Of a DNA stretch of 64,000 nucleotides, positions 62,295-64,000 are shown one piece after another. Numbering within the stretch: position 1 is the first letter of the stretch; the number at the start of each line of letters is the position of its first letter. Location of the stretch: positions 248,001-312,000 of the forward strand of contig NZ_VELE01000003.1 of NCBI RefSeq assembly GCF_007681555.1, given 5' to 3'. A program made the position numbers and the translations under genes. This DNA comes from Kocuria salsicia. Its GTDB lineage: Bacteria > Actinomycetota > Actinomycetes > Actinomycetales > Micrococcaceae. Under the pieces are notes generated by a model. It was not told the origin of the DNA. It searched no databases and saw nothing but the letters and a program-made list of their open reading frames with translations.

Positions 62295-62854
62295 TGCAGG
62301 TCGTCGTCTACGACGCCAACGTGCTCTACCCCTCCACCCTGCGGGATGTGCTGATCCGGGCCGGGCTCGCTCGACTGGTGCAGCCGAAGTGGACGGAGCG
62401 GATTCTCGATGAGGTGTTCCGCAACCTGCGTGCGAACCGCCCCGACCTCGACCCCGCGCGGCTGGATCGCACCCGCCGCCTGATGAACGAGGCGATCCGT
62501 GACGTAACGGTGACCGGTTACGAGCAATTGATCGACCAGCTCGATCTTCCCGATGCCGACGATCGGCATGTCCTGGCAGCCGCAATCCACGCTGGCGCTC
62601 AAGTGATCGTCACCCACAATCTCCGCGACTTCCCCGCCGACCGCTTGAACTCGTGGGATGTGGCAGCGCAGCATCCCGACGACTTCCTCACCGGTCTGTT
62701 TCAGGATCACCCGGACGCCCTCGGCAGGATCGTCGCCGCTATCACAGCGGTGTGGGGCGACGAGGCCAACTACAGCGATGTCCTTGACAGTCTCTCCATC
62801 GATGCGCCGGGCACCGCTGATCTCTTGCGCGAAACGTTTAGGGGTCACGGGTAG
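62294..62854 (+). CDS. PIN-domain RNase toxin
   Basis: A 186-residue PIN-domain protein: QVVVYDANVLYPSTLRDVLIRAGL carries the first catalytic Asp (Asp7), ERILDEVFRNL a conserved Glu, and LPDADDRHVLAAAIHAGAQVIVTHNLRDFP the later Asp/Asn. PIN toxins (VapC-like) cleave RNA; here the partner is an excisionase-HTH antitoxin, not a typical VapB, and the protein is longer than common VapC (about 130 residues). It overlaps the antitoxin gene. Confidence 0.83.
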   Translation: MQVVVYDANVLYPSTLRDVLIRAGLARLVQPKWTERILDEVFRNLRANRPDLDPARLDRTRRLMNEAIRDVTVTGYEQLIDQLDLPDADDRHVLAAAIHAGAQVIVTHNLRDFPADRLNSWDVAAQHPDDFLTGLFQDHPDALGRIVAAITAVWGDEANYSDVLDSLSIDAPGTADLLRETFRGHG

Positions 62855-62868
62855 ATCCCGGTCCGCCT

Positions 62869-62905
62869 CGGTCAATACCTTCACGCGACGCGAAGGTATT
62901 GACCG
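62869..62905. terminator. Perfect 14-bp hairpin after the toxin gene
   Basis: CGGTCAATACCTTC (62869-62882) is the exact reverse complement of 62892-62905; loop nine bases. It starts 15 bases beyond the toxin stop and may be its terminator, though no T-tract follows. It could also belong to the end of the insertion sequence to its right. Confidence 0.6.
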
Positions 62906-62925
62906 CTCCCAAAGCAGGCAATCCT

Positions 62926-62953
62926 GGGACTGTAAGAAAAACGGTGTGTGAGG
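62926..62953 (+). repeat. Candidate left inverted repeat of the IS256-family element
   Basis: GGGACTGTAAGAAAAACGG followed by TGTGTGAGG has the look of terminal repeats of mutator-type (IS256-family) elements and lies 29 bases before the transposase start. It cannot be confirmed because the right end is outside the window. Confidence 0.4.
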
Positions 62954-62981
62954 GTCCGGCCTGATCCGAAAGGAGACGGCC

Positions 62982-64000
62982 GTGACCGACTTCACGACAG
63001 ACAGGACAGAGGAGATGATCGATCCCGTGACGGGAGAGATCATCGATCAGAAGGACCTCGCCGAGCGGCTGCTGGCCCAGGCGAAGGAGCAAGGCGTGAG
63101 CCTGGTCGGCCCGGGCGGGCTGCTGAACCAGCTGACGAAGAACGTCCTGGAAACCGCCCTGGAAGCCGAACTGACCGAACACCTGGGCCACAACCACGGG
63201 CAGACCCCGATCGCGGCCAACATGCGCAACGGGACCCGAGTGAAGACCGTGCTGACCGAGATCGGCCCCGTCGAGATCGAGGTGCCTCGGGACCGGGACG
63301 GGTCCTTCGAGCCGGTGATCGTGCCCAAGCGCAAGCGGCGCCTGGACGGGATCGATCAGATCGTCCTCTCCCTGTCGGCCCGCGGGCTGACCACCGGGGA
63401 GATCGCGGCGCACTTCGAGGAGGTCTACGGGGCCAGGGTCTCCAAGGACACCATCAACCGGATCACCGAGAAGGTCGCCGGCGAGCTGGCCGAGTGGTCT
63501 TCGCGCCCCCTGGACCCGCTCTACCCGGTGCTCTTCGTCGACGCGATCGTGGTCAAAGTCCGCGACGGGCAGGTGCGCAACACCCCGTTCTACGTCGTCA
63601 TGGGCGTCACCGTGCACGGGGAACGCGACATCCTCGGGATCTGGGCCGGTGACGGCGCCGAGGGCGCCCGGTTCTGGCTGCAGGTCTTCTCCGAGCTGAA
63701 GAATCGGGGCGTCGAGGACGTGCTCATCGCCGTCTGTGACGGACTCAAGGGCCTGCCGGAGGCGATCAACACCACCTGGACGCAGACGGTGGTTCAGCAG
63801 TGCATCGTGCACCTGATCCGCAACAGCTTCCGCTACGCCGGCCGCCAACACCGCGACGGGATCGTCAAGGCGCTCAAGCCGGTCTACACGGCCCCGTCCG
63901 AGGCCGCGGCGAAGGACCGGTTCACCGAGTTCAAAGCCGAGTGGGGCCAGCGGTATCCGGCGATCGTGCAGCTGTGGGAGAGCTCCTGGGCGGAATTCGT
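62982..64000 (+). CDS. IS256-family (mutator-type) transposase, cut by window edge
   Basis: The first 339 codons of a DDE transposase. Recognisable segments: LLNQLTKNVLETALEAELTEHLGH, GPVEIEVPRDRDGSFEPVIVPKRKRRL, IVLSLSARGLTTGEIAAHFEEVYGARVSKDTINRITEKV, LYPVLFVDAIVVKVRDG (first Asp), WAGDGAEGARFWLQVFSELKNRGVEDVLIAVCDGLKGLPEAI (second Asp in CDGLKG) and VVQQCIVHLIRNSFRYA. GTG at 62982 follows AAAGGAG. The catalytic Glu lies in the missing part. The frame is intact as far as seen. Confidence 0.93.
   Translation, partial: MTDFTTDRTEEMIDPVTGEIIDQKDLAERLLAQAKEQGVSLVGPGGLLNQLTKNVLETALEAELTEHLGHNHGQTPIAANMRNGTRVKTVLTEIGPVEIEVPRDRDGSFEPVIVPKRKRRLDGIDQIVLSLSARGLTTGEIAAHFEEVYGARVSKDTINRITEKVAGELAEWSSRPLDPLYPVLFVDAIVVKVRDGQVRNTPFYVVMGVTVHGERDILGIWAGDGAEGARFWLQVFSELKNRGVEDVLIAVCDGLKGLPEAINTTWTQTVVQQCIVHLIRNSFRYAGRQHRDGIVKALKPVYTAPSEAAAKDRFTEFKAEWGQRYPAIVQLWESSWAEF

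Larger units (their letters stand above)
50331..64000. mobile_element. Integrative genomic island with defence cargo (left end; right end outside window)
   Basis: Evidence for an island: a truncated tRNA-Pro at the boundary, an abrupt change from very G+C-rich to visibly AT-richer coding (50.5-54.6 kb most marked), and contents typical of defence islands (Gabija-like pair, large STAND NTPase with nuclease signature, toxin-antitoxin, insertion sequence). No integrase is present here; in tRNA-site islands it usually sits beside the restored tRNA, predicted beyond 64,000. Confidence 0.8.

Overview
The window is high-G+C actinobacterial chromosome, most like Micrococcaceae and in particular Kocuria. 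Three things point there. The division/cell-wall (dcw) cluster has the actinobacterial order without ddl or ftsA. Mycothiol-dependent metabolism is indicated by a mycothione reductase. Two blocks match mycobacterial gene orders: an idsA2 / Rv2175c / pknL / aroG / plsC / fadD15-like block and a gcvH / garA / ftsR / DUF151 / MerR block. MurE lacks the usual DNPR diaminopimelate motif, which fits a lysine-type peptidoglycan such as that of Kocuria. The genus is an inference from gene content; no 16S gene is present.

Layout. 1-17.7 kb (minus strand): dinB, a DUF3040 membrane protein, then mraZ-rsmH-ftsL-ftsI-murE-murF-mraY-murD-ftsW-murG-murC-ftsQ-ftsZ, with many ATGA-type start/stop overlaps and a three-repeat MraZ box upstream of mraZ. 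17.8-28.2 kb: a polyprenyl diphosphate synthase, an Rv2175c-like DNA-binding protein, a LysM/transglycosylase wall protein overlapping a PASTA-domain Ser/Thr kinase, plsC-aroG, a lipase-like hydrolase with a small membrane protein, and an acyl-CoA ligase. 28.4-37.5 kb: mycothione reductase, pyruvate carboxylase, a solitary ParA, and the gcvH-garA-ftsR-DUF151-MerR group. 37.6-50.1 kb: KtrB/KtrA-type potassium uptake, a decayed CobW GTPase, a CPA1 Na+/H+ antiporter, a PatB-type aminotransferase, two hypothetical genes, a class-A-beta-lactamase-like lipoprotein, a pyruvate/indolepyruvate decarboxylase, and a full-length D-lactate dehydrogenase interrupted by an in-frame amber codon.

At 50,331 the chromosome changes character. 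The 3' half of a tRNA-Pro(GGG) gene, still followed by its terminator, is cut exactly at the anticodon loop. To its right lies visibly AT-richer foreign DNA running off the window. This is the distal end of an integrative genomic island carrying a defence cargo: a Gabija-like pair (OLD-type ATPase/TOPRIM nuclease plus UvrD-family helicase); a 2,064-residue protein with an N-terminal Cap4-like nuclease signature, a STAND-type P-loop NTPase and a very long C-terminal region, overlapping an unrecognised 234-residue partner; a HTH-antitoxin/PIN-toxin pair behind a 9-bp tandem repeat; and the start of an IS256-family transposase. The large NTPase and its partner are the best candidates for an undescribed system. 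The intact tRNA-Pro and the integrase are predicted to lie beyond 64,000.
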